Assembly (NCBI GenBank): GCA_016165875.1
Contig: JABBOT010000004.1
Coordinates: 15,935,672 to 15,999,671, forward strand
Direction: 5' to 3'
DNA from: Acanthopleura granulata
Lineage: Eukaryota > Mollusca > Polyplacophora > Chitonida > Chitonidae
Length of the DNA stretch: 64,000 bases
Positions within the stretch are counted from its first letter, which is position 1. Each line of letters starts with the position of its first letter. The translations under genes and the position numbers were made by a program. This document shows positions 25,004 to 38,700 of the stretch, piece by piece. Below the pieces are notes generated by a model, which worked only from the letters and a program-made list of their open reading frames with translations, ran no database searches and had not been told where the DNA came from.

Positions 25004-27783
25004 TTGGACTTATTTACGCATGATGGTGCAGTTTAGTGGATACCTCCCATAAGCAGTTCAACTTATACCTGATAGGTATTGCAACATGTCATGAAAAAAA
25101 TCATTTATTTCTTAATTCATATGCATAATGGTGCCTGACACACAAAGGTTTGGAGCCTGCATGTTGTATCAATGCAGTACAGGTAATATATATGTGTACA
25201 ATAGTGAGGTTTGAGATATATGCTCATGTACGTGAATGCAGCTTAGAGTAGGCTGATAAATTTATGTCAAACTATGTTTTTATTACATGTTGCTCATCTC
25301 ATCTTGTACATTCCACCTTGTTTTGATAAATTATAAATGTGTTCAAGGAAATTGAATTTGGTGCTGATTTCTGGTAGATTATGAAGTAAGCACATTTATG
25401 TATGTGTAAGTTGATGTCACGGTGTGGTACATGGAGTCAAGAGCATTTCTCAGAGGTTGTACCCAGTTTGGTTTAACTCTGTGCAAGGTCATTTTCATCT
25501 CAGATTGTTTCTAACCTGGTACAGAGGATTATAACAGAGAAGATTATAGACTTCTCGTCGCTATGGGAGAAAGCACTGATTGAAGAATGAAGATCACACT
25601 GTCATGTAGCCCTGAGGGGGAATGGTTCTGTGTGTACAAAGGTCAGATTGTCAGAATGGATTACAGACTATCAGTAGTCAGAATTGCTGAACGGAAGATG
25701 ACATTTCATAGGAAGACACACAGCTGCTGCCTTAGAATTCAGATGTGGAATTTCTCATAAAATTTTCCGATCTTTGCCAGTGGTGCGCAGATCGAACGAA
25801 CCATAAAACTTTGCTTGGAACGTGATGAAGACAACGACATTGTTACAGGAGAAAGTTTGATGACTTAGGCCAAATGTAGTGTGTACCCATGTGGGATCTG
25901 CCTTTGGTGGTCTTTGCCATACTGCTCATATGTAGATGTAATCCAGGTGTTTTCTTTAGAGAGTACAGAAAAGAGAAAACTGACTTAAATGTTGAAGGAA
26001 ACAGAATTCATTTATCTGTATATTTGCGCTGTTTCTCGTTGAGTTTATAACATGTTTAGGTGTACATGTTTACAAACACACCTTGTACATGTACATATAC
26101 CTGTTAATTTCTGAGATAATCTAGGGCAGGATTACCCTTGCGTCAATGGAGACTTGTGTTTCTATTCTCCATAGAATTCAGCGCTACATGCATTACTGGT
26201 AAAAATCTGATTTTTCGACTGGCTGCTGACCTACATGTAGTTGATGGAGGGAACACAGCATAAAGCTTACCATGTTAACAGCCTTGGCACATGCAATGCT
26301 GACGCTTCGTCAGTCAAATGGACATCAATATTCACTGTTATATTAGAGTACCCTGGGTGGTTTATAGCTCAGTATAACATGTTTCACAGTTGAGTGCTGT
26401 TCTCTGCCATATTAAGTGTATACATGGTACAGTCTTTGATGTTATGTAGTGTTTACATGTAATGTCCTATTGCCAGCAGCAACTTAATGTGTGATGAACC
26501 AAAAATCGTTATTGCTTGCACACTTAGACATCAGACTAAATTTTCTGGGTCGCTTCATAGGGCCAGAGAACATAAACGTGTATGTCTACACTTGAGCACT
26601 CCTTGCACCACAAGTGTTGTTGTTGCTCTAGGCATGCTTATATTTGTGACTTTACAAATCAATATGCACGAAAGTTCCGATGTAAACCAAACGTCGTTAT
26701 AATCATGGTATCTCATCAGGGAATCTGGGATGCTGAGATCAGGTTACGAAAAGATCATCTGATCTCTTGTAAGATGACATTAAATTAGTGATATTGTCCC
26801 CCTGAGTTTCCAGGTTTCTGCCAGATGAGTATTAACATTGTTGATCGCTCTGGCATTGTCCCTTGTCATCGCAAGCTGTCAGTCTGGCTGATGTCTCACT
26901 TTATCCTGTAAACAGACAGTTGTCTATTGACTCTCAGTAGACTTGCATAATTCATTTAATGTGTTTGTTAGAGCTGTTGTATGCAACAAAAAAGGTGCCT
27001 TGGTAAAGACTTTAATGTTACCTACTACATGTACATCTTGCAATATATATTTTAGTATACCTCTACATGTAATTGTATTAACACTTGTATTTTTCAGTCA
27101 AGATGCCAAGGTTTCTGTAGTACTGAACATTTGTCTATCTCTTGCAGATATATCTACAGATTACATACATGTACATAAATTGGACATGAATTGTAATCAG
27201 AGCTGCTAAACCATTCATGGATAAATATTAACAGGTGTGCATTTGCCAAAACCAGCTGTCTTGAGCACTTGATTAATCGAGCACTCTGTATATATATATG
27301 TTAGTTCTAAACTGACATAACTTAGGCCAGTCCTTTGAAAGTGGTGCATGTACATGCTCACCACAGAGGATGTAGCAGTGAGAACTGAATGACTTTTATA
27401 TATGCTTCCATGCTATTGCAATCAATGCGTCAGTGAATCACAGGCCAGTTATCCTGAAGAGCTCTGTGTTTAGGATCCACATTTAATGCTGGTATTTATC
27501 ATGATTCCACTGCTGGCCTTCAGACACTCGCACTTTCACTTTATGATATCTGACATGCAAGAGGATAGAACTGTTAAACCTGCGCCACTGAATTTGTGTA
27601 AAGCATTATTGGAGACTGATCCAGTTGTTTGCAGAACACTCCTGTCAATTTATATGGTGTACTGGAGTGGTTCTGTGTTCTGCTGGGCTTGCTGTTGTGG
27701 CTTTGACACAAGCTTTAACACACATGCGCACAGGTGCATCATTTCTGCACCATGGAATTGATCTGTGTTTTTTTTACAACCTG
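25004..27783. other. Non-coding DNA, no gene supported
   Basis: Mixed composition with no recognised element. Composition is more balanced from about 25400 to 25950. The short frames near 26487-26788 and 27486-27861 overlap in different phases and lack domains. Confidence 0.45.
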
Positions 27784-28400
27784 GGCCAATTTTGGCGAAG
27801 GGGTATTGTTGTAGCAGGCAGAGTCTGTCCGTTCGTCAGTCTGTCCATGTTCCTTGTATAAACGCTCTGTATCTGGAATGGTTTATCTGATGTTCTCCAA
27901 GCTTACACACCTTGAACTTTGTCTTCAAGGTCATTTGGGTCATTTAAGTTAAATTTTATATAAAGCTTGTAAGCGCTCTGTATCTGGAACAGTTTATCAC
28001 CAAACTTACACCATACTTACACCTTGGCTTGAGGAAGAACTGTATTGATTTTAAATGAACTTGTTCTTTTCCTTCAAGGTCTTTGGGATCATTTAAGTTC
28101 AATTGTAAGGCTTGTGAACAGTCTATCTCTAGCACGGTTTAGCCCAAGTTCACCAAAGTTACACCATACTTGCACTACTGGCATAAGGAAAAACCCTATT
28201 GATTTTCAATGACCTTGACCTTTTCCTTCAAGATCATTGGGATCATTTATGTTAAATTTTATTAAAAGCTGGTAAACGTTCTATCTCTTCAACAGTTTGT
28301 CCCTAGTTCACCAAATTTATAACACACCAACTCAGTTTTATGAATGGCTGGTGTTATATATAATATCTCTCTGAATTCGTTAAATTGTACATGTGCTTAA
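27784..28400 (+). mobile_element. Dispersed element with internal ~150-bp tandem repeats, copy 1
   Basis: The left end is GGCCAAT...GGCAGAGTCTGTCCGT. The core has about four units, with landmark words at 27863, 27974, 28119 and 28277 (spacings 111, 145 and 158). Units share TCATTTAAGTTAAATTTTAT, a CTCTAT/GTATCT word, CACCAAA.TTACACCATACTT and a TTGATTTTCAATGACC segment. The right end is GGCTGGTGTTATA...ATATCTCTCTGAATT...TGTACATGTGCTTAA. Both ends recur at 49314-50501. The layout resembles bivalve pearl elements and other non-autonomous Helentron-type elements. That classification is inference. Confidence 0.65.
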
Positions 28401-29089
28401 CACCAAGGGATGTTAAGTGTATTGCACAATATTTTTTTTCTTTGGGTTTGCTAAGAATTGTTCAGCCTATTTAATCATATTTAATCATAAGGGTATATTT
28501 GTACTTTGCACATAGGACATGTTTAAAAAACGCATGACATGTACTACAGGTTCATGAACATCTATAAATTAAGGTACATTTACTGCAGGATATATGTACA
28601 TGCTTCTATGTTTTGCAGATATTTCTTCTGTTTGAAACAATGTATAATTGGCTACATTATATATATCTAGACACAACTCTGTGTGGATTGAACATGGATT
28701 GTTTCCTGTAGATTAAAGGACATGTACATGTAGATCTTGAGATGTACTAACTTGTAATTAATTTCGAGTTTTTTAACTACTGAGTACATGTGTACAGTTT
28801 GTATTGGGAGCCTCTGAATTTGACTCTGCTAATTATACTTGTACAATGTGTAGTGGGCATTAGATACATGTACAGCAGGGCCAGATGTCCTGACAATTAC
28901 ATGTAGGCTTCTCAGTCATGAGGTACATGCTGAGGTAACCCATGTGTACAACATTAGATAGATGTAGATTTATGAGCATTTACACAAGTTTACATGTGCA
29001 TAGTAATTTGAATACAGTACATGTGTTTGAATGCAATGAGGGGGAAAACAGCCATTATGCTTTTCACGTGTGGGTACTTATCCTGAGTG
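28401..29089. other. Non-coding AT-rich DNA
   Basis: A stretch with many ACATGTAC palindromes and a small local repeat (TATTTAATCA twice near 28470). No gene or element was recognised. Confidence 0.5.
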
Positions 29090-29960
29090 ACTGGTGCACA
29101 TGTGTGGAGGGGAATGAAATATGCATGTATGTAGATGGGTATGCAGTGTTGATGAGACAAATGTGTGGGTGCAGGTGGGTGTGATGTGTGGAGTACGCAC
29201 CTGTATGGATGGGTATGTAGTGTTGGACAGATGTGTTTGGGCACTTTTGCTGTGTTAATGAAGGATGTGCAGGTGGCTGTGCTGTGTTGATCATACACAT
29301 GTGTGGATATCCATTCAGTGTTGACCATGCACTTGGATTGATCATTTACAGAGGTGGGTGCATATGTAGTGTTCCTCATGCATGTGTATAGATGGGTACG
29401 AAGTGGTGTTCGTACACTTGTTGATGAGTATATAGTGCTCATTAAGCATGTGTCAATCAGTATGAAGTACTGAGGATGGATATAAAGTGTTGATCATGTA
29501 CATGGGTGGTTGGGTATGCTGTCTTAGTCTACATGAGTGAGTGGCTTTCCATGCTGTGTTATACACACTTGTGGATAGGCATACGGTATTGATCATGCAT
29601 ATGCATTGATCGGTATGCTGTGTTGATCATGCACCTGTGTGGATGGGTATGCAAAGCTCATCTTGTGCATGTGTGGGTGGGTATGCATTATTGATCTCTC
29701 ACGTACATGGGTGGCTATGCAGTGCTGATGATGCACCTGTGTGGACAGATGTGTATGCAGAGTTGATCTTACATGTGTGGTGGGATGGGTATGCTGTGTT
29801 GATCTCACATATGTGTGAGTGGGCATGCAGTATTCATCATGTGCATGAATGTGTCGATATGCTGTGTTGATCATACACCTGTGTGGGTGCGTATGCAGTG
29901 TTGATCATGCACATGAATGTGTCGGTATGTTGTGTTGATCATACACCTATCTGGTTGGGC
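29090..29960. repeat. Degenerate ~34-bp minisatellite
   Basis: The unit is close to GTGTTGATCATGCACCTGTG followed by TGGATGGGTATGCA. Successive starts at 29620, 29654, 29688 and 29722 are 34 bases apart, and the last units before 29960 keep that spacing. The left part (about 29090-29450) is more decayed, with longer spacings. Because 34 is not a multiple of 3 and the unit is poor in stops, long frames open on both strands. Their products show a 34-residue period (for example TQVHHQH to TQVHDQH), as expected from three DNA units. These frames should not be called genes. Confidence 0.85.
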
Positions 29961-30020
29961 ATATTGTTGATGATGTATATACATCGATATAGTAATAAAC
30001 CATTGTAACAAATATTGTTT

Positions 30021-30120
30021 GGTGCCCCGTTGGCCGAGTGGTTAGTGTGCTACCACAGAACAGCGTGTTTTGATTATGGCTTAACACCCTAGTCAAACAA
30101 ATGAACAAATAAATATATAT
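30021..30120 (+). mobile_element. Internally deleted SINE, family 1
   Basis: The tRNA-like head GCCCCGTTGGCCGAGTGGTT is well preserved, including an A-box match. After ~40 bases the sequence jumps to the 3' end, TATGGCTTAACACCCTAGTC and an AAATAAATA tail. About 130-150 bases of body, including the B box, are missing compared with 3989-4245. Confidence 0.6.
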
Positions 30121-30354
30121 AGTCAGCTGAATTGACAATTGACAATGCACTCTTCCTATGTACAATGTCTTAAAACCCAATATGAGTAATTTGTATGTCA
30201 TTCACCACCTAGGTTTTGATGCCTAGATACAATTCCTCCATGCCCCCTTGCATACTTAGATTGATAAGCTTAGATAGAAATCAGCCTTAGATACTTTTAA
30301 TACCTTGGATTGCTTGCCGTCAGATTATATTACATGCATTTTTAACTACCTGTT

Positions 30355-30405
30355 CATGTAATACCATATATGGTAATACCAGTATACCATATATGGTATT
30401 ACATG
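30355..30405. repeat. Perfect palindrome, 21-bp arms, 9-base loop
   Basis: The left arm 30355-30375 (CATGTAATACC then ATATATGGTA) is the exact reverse complement of the right arm 30385-30405. The loop is ATACCAGTA. The arms can form a stable AT-rich hairpin or cruciform. The surrounding DNA shows no transposon ends. Confidence 0.9.
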
Positions 30406-32500
30406 TATCAGTATGATGGGAAACCTGCATGTTGTTACACACAAACACTAAATACCTTGTTCTTGATTGCTCATATTACTTGATTGTTTATTCATTTTTG
30501 TGTGGATAGTAAATGTACATGTATGACGCTGACACAAATTCAGTCATCCTGTTTTGCATTATGAGAAGCAGCCAAGGTGGCGTATATGAAGCTTCTAAAA
30601 TAAGCTTGGAAGGAAAGGCTCAGTGTCACATTCATTTAAGATGAGTTGCCATAGTCGTGTGAAATATGACTGGGAGGCGCATATTGGCAGTGAGTTCTGG
30701 CAGCTGAGTGGAATTAAATGAATATATGACCATGCAATCGTGTAGAAGTAGAAAGGTTAGCAGCGTCATAAAGTGTGCTTGGCCTGGATTGATGCTGTCT
30801 TTGGGCAGCCTTATGGGTACAGTCCTACATGTATGGGGCATGGGTTGAGTGCTGCTCTGGGAGTCAGTGTCTTATTTACAACCTGATGATTATCACCGAG
30901 GCAAATAGGCCAGCACAGTATAATAACAGTAATCTTAATATTAGCCTGTTTTCCTTTGATCATTATCCACCTCTGTCCGTAAAAGCCTATTAACATCGAG
31001 ATGTGCATGCTCCCAGCAGGATCAGGGTAGATGGAGGAGAAGGAGTGCTATGGAATATCCCTCTGATCCAATTAATAAACCTTACTTCAGCAGATGTTGA
31101 GAACAAATTTATTGAAAAAGAAGATTTACTGCAGGTTACACCATATTGATAATGGTAAATCCGAATGCCCGTGGTAAATTTAAATGTTATAATACCTGGT
31201 GTATAATGGAGTCAGCGTTATGTGGCAGATATGCATGCAGTTGCAGCAGAATAATTTGCTGCTCGACAGCTAGTGGTTCAGTGTTCATGGATGTTGTCCC
31301 CGCGGTATCCTAAGACAGAAACAGTTCTACTTTAGCCGTGTACGAAAAAAAATCCTTCTCAGAAATACTAGTTACATGTATATGTGATTTAACATGTAGT
31401 AGGCCTACCCACCTGATTTTTCATTGCATGTAGACCCTATGTATTTAATGATATCAAATTTGAGACAAATGAAACTTAATTCCACTTGCTTGTTCAGAAC
31501 TTGACTGTTAGTGATGTGTATAAACCTACACATATGTATGCACTAGGAAGTGACTCTTGTTGTTGTTGTACAACATACCTTCCACAAACTGACTTGTCAA
31601 AACAGTGATTTTTGTTGTAGCCAGCATGGTCGATTTACAAATCTTTTGCCCAATAAGTAGTACGTTTGTGGGAGGCTTGGTGATGAGCGTTACAAATACA
31701 TGTAGTCTTCACATGTGATGTATGCAGATGGCTCTATGTACATGCACCATTTTATGGCAATGTGGACACAGGTGTTAAGAGAATTTTTTTACCTGGAAGA
31801 AAACTCATTAATGGGTGATGTAAATTGATGATTCCTGAAGCTTACCAGACAGGCAGTACCTGAACCAGAAACTGTGGTGTATAACCAAGAGTGTTGTACA
31901 TAAGGCACTATTGATTTGTCTACATTGGCATGACTGGATGATAAGCAGCTAGGCCAGGAACTGGGCCAACCATGGACAATATACTATCCCTGTTACCATT
32001 ACTCGGCAATGGCAAAGAAAAAAAAAATTCATAAAAACAAAGGCTGCAGGTCAGAATGTGTGCGGAACCTCGCTGGGAATACCCGAGTGCAAAACTGAAT
32101 TCACGTTGTATACTATGGTTTTAGTAGATTAACCATTTTCCAGATTACTCTTTTTGGAAGGTTTTACCTATGAATTGTTTATAAATTGGTTTTACTTGTA
32201 GGTAAACATTCCAATGCCACCTGCATTGGGTTTGGGTGGTTGTAATACAGTGATACACATGTGTATCTATAGGGGACAGCAAGTGTGAAGCCATAGAGGA
32301 GGGAAAGTCAGGGAGTTGTATACACTTGTGCACGTTTTAGTCTCTAGTGTATTCATGTGTAAGGGCTCTAGTTTTAAATATACATTCAAAAGATTTTAGG
32401 TGCCTATATGTATGAATATTTATGTACATATATATGATATGCAATATACATTATTGTGTGGTCTTTTTATACACCATTTAAAAAGACAGGTCCATTGATT
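30406..32500. other. Non-coding; repeat-poor block then AT-rich DNA
   Basis: From about 30540 to 31300 the sequence is compositionally balanced and rich in homeodomain-type cores (AATTAATAAAC, TCATTTAAGATG) without repeat signatures. From 31300 to 32500 it is ordinary AT-rich DNA. No exon was recognised. Confidence 0.4.
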
Positions 32501-32729
32501 TCAGAGATCCTTAGTGACTGATGTGCCTATGGCCAGTGCAGTCACTGTGAGTTCAAGTGCAGCACGTGCTGGCTTCTTCTCCAGCCAGTGTGGAAATATC
32601 TGGCAAAAACGTGCAGACCGTTGTGGGTTTCCCCTTTGCTCCGCCTGATATCCTCCTATCATAATTAATGCTTTCATGCCAGTGAAATATTTTTGAATGC
32701 AGCATAACACCCCAATGAAATAAATAATA
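32501..32729 (+). mobile_element. Diverged SINE, family 1
   Basis: The B box GAGTTCAAGTGCAGC is at about 32549-32563, followed by ACGTGCTGGCTTCTTCTCC, TTGTGGGTTTCCCC, a worn CATAATTAATGCT and the 3' block GTGAAATATTTTTGAATGCA then CCCCAATGAAATAAATAA. The head is partly lost. More mutated than the copies at 3989 or 18528, so older. Confidence 0.7.
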
Positions 32730-35700
32730 TTTATTTTAATTTAAATATTAGAAAATACATATAGATACATTATTATATGAATATAAAAGTTGTGCTATGA
32801 TTGAGTGCTTCATGTACTTGTCTCATAAAAGTACAAGTTCATAGTTTGCTTGAAACATTGGTGTCTTTTAAATACAATGAATAACATTGGCAGAGGGGCT
32901 CAGGAAATCAACTACTCTTAGATCCCCTTTCTATCTTGTCAAGCCATTCCTGAAACTTTACATTGATACATGTATTTTTGCAATTCAGTCTCTTACAAGA
33001 CTGAACTATGACTGACAAAAAATGGAACACTTTGAAAAGAAAAAAGCAAAAAGTGTGAATCTTAATGATGAAAAAGGAAAGCACAGTTTATCTCACTGGC
33101 CTCATTTCAGAAGTTCAGTCACCAGGAATGGCTCAAAAATCTTTGACCATGAGAAAAGCAGGAATATCCAGTGCCATATTCGACTCCTGTTGCCTGGCCC
33201 TAAATTTGAGTCAAATACATACATGTACAGGTATATACAGTATAATGTTCAGGGCATTATCAAGCATGAAATAAATACACTAAGATATGTATGTTAAGGA
33301 ATTGCTATATAAGCAATACATATATTAGCAAACAATGCATGTAATGCTGAGATTTGAGTTTCTGGATGAAGCTACAATTAGGGCTGCGAATTCATGTAAC
33401 ACCTGCTATATGACCATGCATGGGAATTAGTTACATGTACTTGTTCACAGTTATGTTATCATTGAAACATATTAATTTTAGACACTTCTTGCAACACATA
33501 TAGGTTTCATTCATTATATTTCACTTTTCAGATATGTACATTATGATTCTTGTATTTAGAACTGTGGAAAGATCAGAAATGAGATTAATCCAGTCATATA
33601 TCGATCATTTCCTAAATATTGATTGCACTACTTGTATTCAGGACACAGCTGTTATTGTTATGAGATGACAGTCTGTTTGGCCGAGTCACAATTCCTGCAA
33701 GGGAGATAAGCCTGTATATACTACTCTCTCTGCAACGGTACACGTCAAGTGAAACAGAAGTTGATTAAGATCACATCAATCACAAAGCTCCAATGTCTTG
33801 TGGAACAGGCTCTTGCTGCGGTCACAAATATTTACATGTGCATGTACTGCCTTCTGATTGGGTTATGTGTTTGCCTGATAAGACAAATACGGCGTGACAT
33901 GAAGTGGCATGTCATCGATCGAGGCTCTCATAAGGTGATGTACACACCATACTTCACACTCGTCCAATCTTGTTGAGCTTCTCTCTTCAGTGCCCTATAT
34001 GCGTCCAGATGTACATGTACGTTGTTTGTTTGATCCGTGATGCAACCAGTCACGGTATGTCAATGTCCTGGAGCTACCCATTCTGTTACCACGTCTATAT
34101 TGACTTACATAATGTTGATACAAGATTGTTCGTCTTGCCTCAAGGATTCATCAATTTGCACTTTATCATGCAAAGTATACACAGAAATTGATTGGATTTC
34201 AAGAAACATAAAAGAATGAACATAATAGAACAACCAGATTTTGAAAAGAAAAAAAGATTTATTTATTGCTTCACAAAAGTAAATGTTTTAGTTACCTTAT
34301 GTGTATGAGGTTCATGTGTTTGTGCTGCGTAACCTGCAGGTTCACATTGTATAAATATAATGTATTATGTTTCTTGCCTGTCAGTGTCAATACACATATA
34401 CTGCACATAGCCATATTTACAAAGCAGAGAGAAAAGCAGCCTGTTACATGTGTTTTATCACAGAATAGGGTCAATTATTGGGACATACATGTAATGACAC
34501 ATATTGCTTCACATTGCGAGATACTGACAAACAATGCAACTAATTTAATATACAAACAGCCTCACCCACAGTATGCGTAAACTAGGTTCATTCACCTGAT
34601 GTGATTTTGTTTACCATCATGCATTATTGAGTCAAAATGTGCAAACAGTTTTGTGATTCAGTCTATACAAAATGGTGTGAAGTAATATGTTCTTACCTCT
34701 TTTTGAATAGACAAGCATGAGACAAATCATTGATGTAAAATATTATGAAGTGCACAGCATCGAAGTCTGCAGTTACATATTGTCATTGATTTTTCCCTGA
34801 TATAATAATACATTTATATGTTTCTATATAAAAGTTTCAATAAAAATTGTTTTCATAAGGTTGACCATGCACCTAAATGTACTGTAGGTTTCAGCCATGA
34901 AAACAATAAAACATTGTAAGATTCCCTTTTTGTTTCCTGCCAACATGTGATACACAAATTCTGAAGTGAGTACAGAAGGCTATAGGTACATACTTATATG
35001 TTATTAACAGGTGAAATATTTTATTGCTGTTGAAATGTGTCATTAAAAATTTCTTTCTGTTTTAGTTTCATAAGATTTTGTTTCGTTACACATGTAGTTA
35101 TAAGGTATTTTGATTGTTAACAGAATTTCATTGCTTAGACAAGCTGCTACCAATTTGATAATTGTGCCTCTTACATCATTGTTCACAGACTAATCTCACT
35201 AGTAATAGTGGCAAGGGCTTCATAGTCACCTATCTGACATCAGTGGCCAATTCCACAAAGGCATTACTGACTGAAGTCCAAGTTTTAAGTGTTACTTTAG
35301 AGCTTATTTTTGGGCCCTAGAACTTAAAATTTTGACCACCTCATAAATGTAGTCTTCGGACAAAGATGCCAAAATTTTCTTCTTCATTGCCAAAAATCTA
35401 AAGATTAGTGACATCATGTTTTATATTTCGACTGAAGTCATAAATGGGATTTTGGAATTTTTGTCCTCGGTACGGCTGCCTGTTATGTGCTGGTTTTCCT
35501 TGCACATGTTTTTCCTTGGTGCTGTGTAATTTTTATTATGGCATGTGTGTGTGTCATGTGGAGGAATGTGTAAGGCTGATTATGGGCAATATAATTACGG
35601 CTGAGGGTGGGCGAATTCAGGATAATTGTTGTTCCTCTAACCATCACGTAATTGTGATGAGCTTGACTCTGGCTCTGGATTTACGGGTGAAATTGCGGCA

Positions 35701-38700
35701 TACAAATTAGGAAGGAATTCAATTGGATAAGTGCAGTGTGCTTTGTCATTCTTGGTATAATGGTCAGTTCTCGGTCTAAAGTGATATTTCTTGGGAAGTG
35801 GCAGCAATGTATGAAAATTCACTTTGTGTGATTGTCTGTGTGGATTATGTCCAATGTGAGGGTAGGTAGAAATGGTTGCAGGTGGTTGTGTGGAGCGAGA
35901 GGGGGGTAGCTATTTTAGAGGATTGAACAAGGGTCAGCATGTGCATGAACGAGGTGTTTATTGTTGACATATTACGAGATGGAATAGCATGCAGAGTATG
36001 GAGAGAAAAATGTGGGCCATTCATTATCGCGTTAACAGAGGCTGGGCTCCCGGGAGAGATCAGGATTTATGGGTGACTGACTTTGAATTATTGATCAGGC
36101 AACTGTTTGGACAATTACATGTAGAAATGGGGCCATCACTCCAGCTATGGACAGCGCCTCGTCTAGCTCTGCACTTAATTAACAAATTTACATGTCCGTG
36201 ATATAAAACTGGCACGTCCACTTCTGTGGCTTCTGCCGTCCTCACGTCAAGTCTTAGATATGACATCAGTGGTCCAGCCAAACCCCATTTTTCAGTTTTG
36301 TGTCATTGGCCTTTTGTGTCCAGTCAGCCTTTGTCCACCTTTCATTTTTAATTAAAACTGTGGAGACAGAGAAGGGGAAGGAGCATGAAGCTGGTAGCTG
36401 TACAGATATACATTTATGCATGTATTTCCTGCAGTCGGCTACTGGCTCACATTCTGTGGTCAGACATACAGCTTTGCCTGAAGTCACATTGTATATGGTA
36501 CTCTGGACTAAATGGTTTTCACCAAATGCCACCATTTCAGGATAGCACTATAACTTTTAATACTGGTACATTAAGTGTGTACATGGAAATATTGACACTG
36601 CAGAATGTTACCTGGATAGTTTCCTTCTGTTAGATGTACATATACAGTTTGTGATATTGAATACATTATTAGCCTGCATTTTAGCGCAAAGCTGAAGTGT
36701 GGATAAACACCAGTGAGTGAAAGATCAAAGCATTAGAACAGAAGATACCAGTTAAAATGCACACCATGCATGTGTTTTGCTTTTGACATTATTATCATTT
36801 TGGCAGGTGTATTCCTTCCATATTGTCTTTAGAAGACAGAGTAAATTTTTTGTTTTCTGATCTTCATGCATAATTGATAAAATTGTATAAGGTACTAAAG
36901 ATGAATCAGATTTTGTCTCAACCTTTGATGTAATATTTATTCTACATACAAGAACACATACATGTACCAGTTATCCAGTTGTATGTTCTTGCACATACAC
37001 GTGTAAATACTCAATTGTTCATGTTTAGTGCAAATCTAAAAAATTAATGAACATTGAAATAATCCAAGCACTGCTGCTGCAGTACGCTGCAAGAAATCAT
37101 AGATCTGCTGTACATAAAACATGTATATCCAAGTAAATTCAAGAAAAAAATGGACTTAAATATAGACTTTTGCAGGATCACCTCACCTGTTATGGTTGTT
37201 TTACTTTATGATCCACAATAATCAATTATTTACTCAAGTTCCGTATAGAATGAATGTGCTTGTGTGGCATGTTTTGTTCAAGTACTTTTCCTTCTTTAGA
37301 GCGTATGGTGAATAATGCGTGCACAAAGTTACGTTCTGTGATTACTACATCAATAATTAATATCTAAGGATATTAACAACGAGGTGGCCATTATCTTTGG
37401 GTCTTGGCTGTTGATAACATGATAAAAGTAAAAAAAATGGTACTGTATTGTAAACGTGGAAAACCTGATATTGGATGCGTGTTTAAAATTGCAGTGAACG
37501 TTAAACATTTCTTCCGTCTAACATAAGCCAGCATGGCTGAGATATGCACCTAAATGTATACTTAAGTATGACACATAAGTCTGTGTGGTATTTGATTTTA
37601 TTGAGTCCTTATTCATGCATGTTGGATTCTTTCCATCAGTTCTGAGAAAAAAACAAATGAAAGAAACAATTTGTAATTGAGTTGTGAAAGAAAAAAAAGT
37701 TGAAAGGAAAAAAATGTCGTGAAAAATTAAAAATCACATGCATTGCATGATTTTATGTGAAGGTTTTTGGCAGATACTAGTTCTACATACAGTGCACATG
37801 TCAAGATGAAGTTGGTATGCTATTTACAGCTACAAATATGAATTTTATGAAGAAATCATGTAGGACGAAGAAAAACTCTGCCCTTGTCATACACACTATA
37901 ATGGTTGCATCATTTTTTTCCTGCATCATATCTGGGAGAACAAGAGATAAGAGATCCATGCAGTGTTGGGCGGAGCAAATGGCACGCTCTTGTCAGCCAG
38001 TGCTGCACTGTTTAATCCTGTCAAGTTGCATGTCTTTGCTTGAATTTCATTCTGTGTAAAGGCAGCATAGATATGAGATATTGATCTGGTGAAGGATTGC
38101 ATAAATATGCAGTCTGTATAACATACACACATGTATAGATTTGGTATGTGCACAAATCTTTGTACTGGTGGTGCTGTATGTATTTACTGGCCAGTGGTCT
38201 GTCTGTGGCCAGTGGATTAACTGTCATATGCGCTACTCACTTGGACCACATGTTGCAACTCTTTAGTGGACACTCAAAAACAACCTGCTAAAGGATGCTG
38301 CTTATTTCTAAGCTGATGTCCATCTTTTCCAGATAATACTCCTTCGAATGTCTGTGTATAAGGCTTTCATGAAGAAGCTGTTTTCTTGAATTCTTGTTTC
38401 ACTTAAATACTACAGTGTATTTCCAGATGTATACACCAACAAATAGTTATGGTCATATAGTTACATGTGTGTACATGTACATGAGACCTGCAAAAGCCAT
38501 TCTGTATGTGATGATTATGATGTGTGAATTAAAATTTGAGAAATGGGGTCACACTGCACGAAGGGGCAGTCCTCACCAGGGACAACTTAAGCTCCCATCT
38601 GTCTTCCTGCATGGTTCCAAGTGGCAGATTTCGATTTAATCCAGCTAAAGGTAGCATTTGAGCTTGACGGCCCTGCTAGCTCCTTGATCCTGCCAGTCTG

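Noticed and set aside
28990..29874. Several 77-150-codon frames rich in His/Thr on both strands
   Set aside because: They are products of the ~34-bp minisatellite, appear in several frames at once and repeat with a 34-residue period.
30363..30400. microRNA precursor reading of the 21-bp palindrome
   Set aside because: The arms are too short for a ~60-70-base precursor and perfectly paired with a tiny loop, unlike an animal miRNA hairpin.
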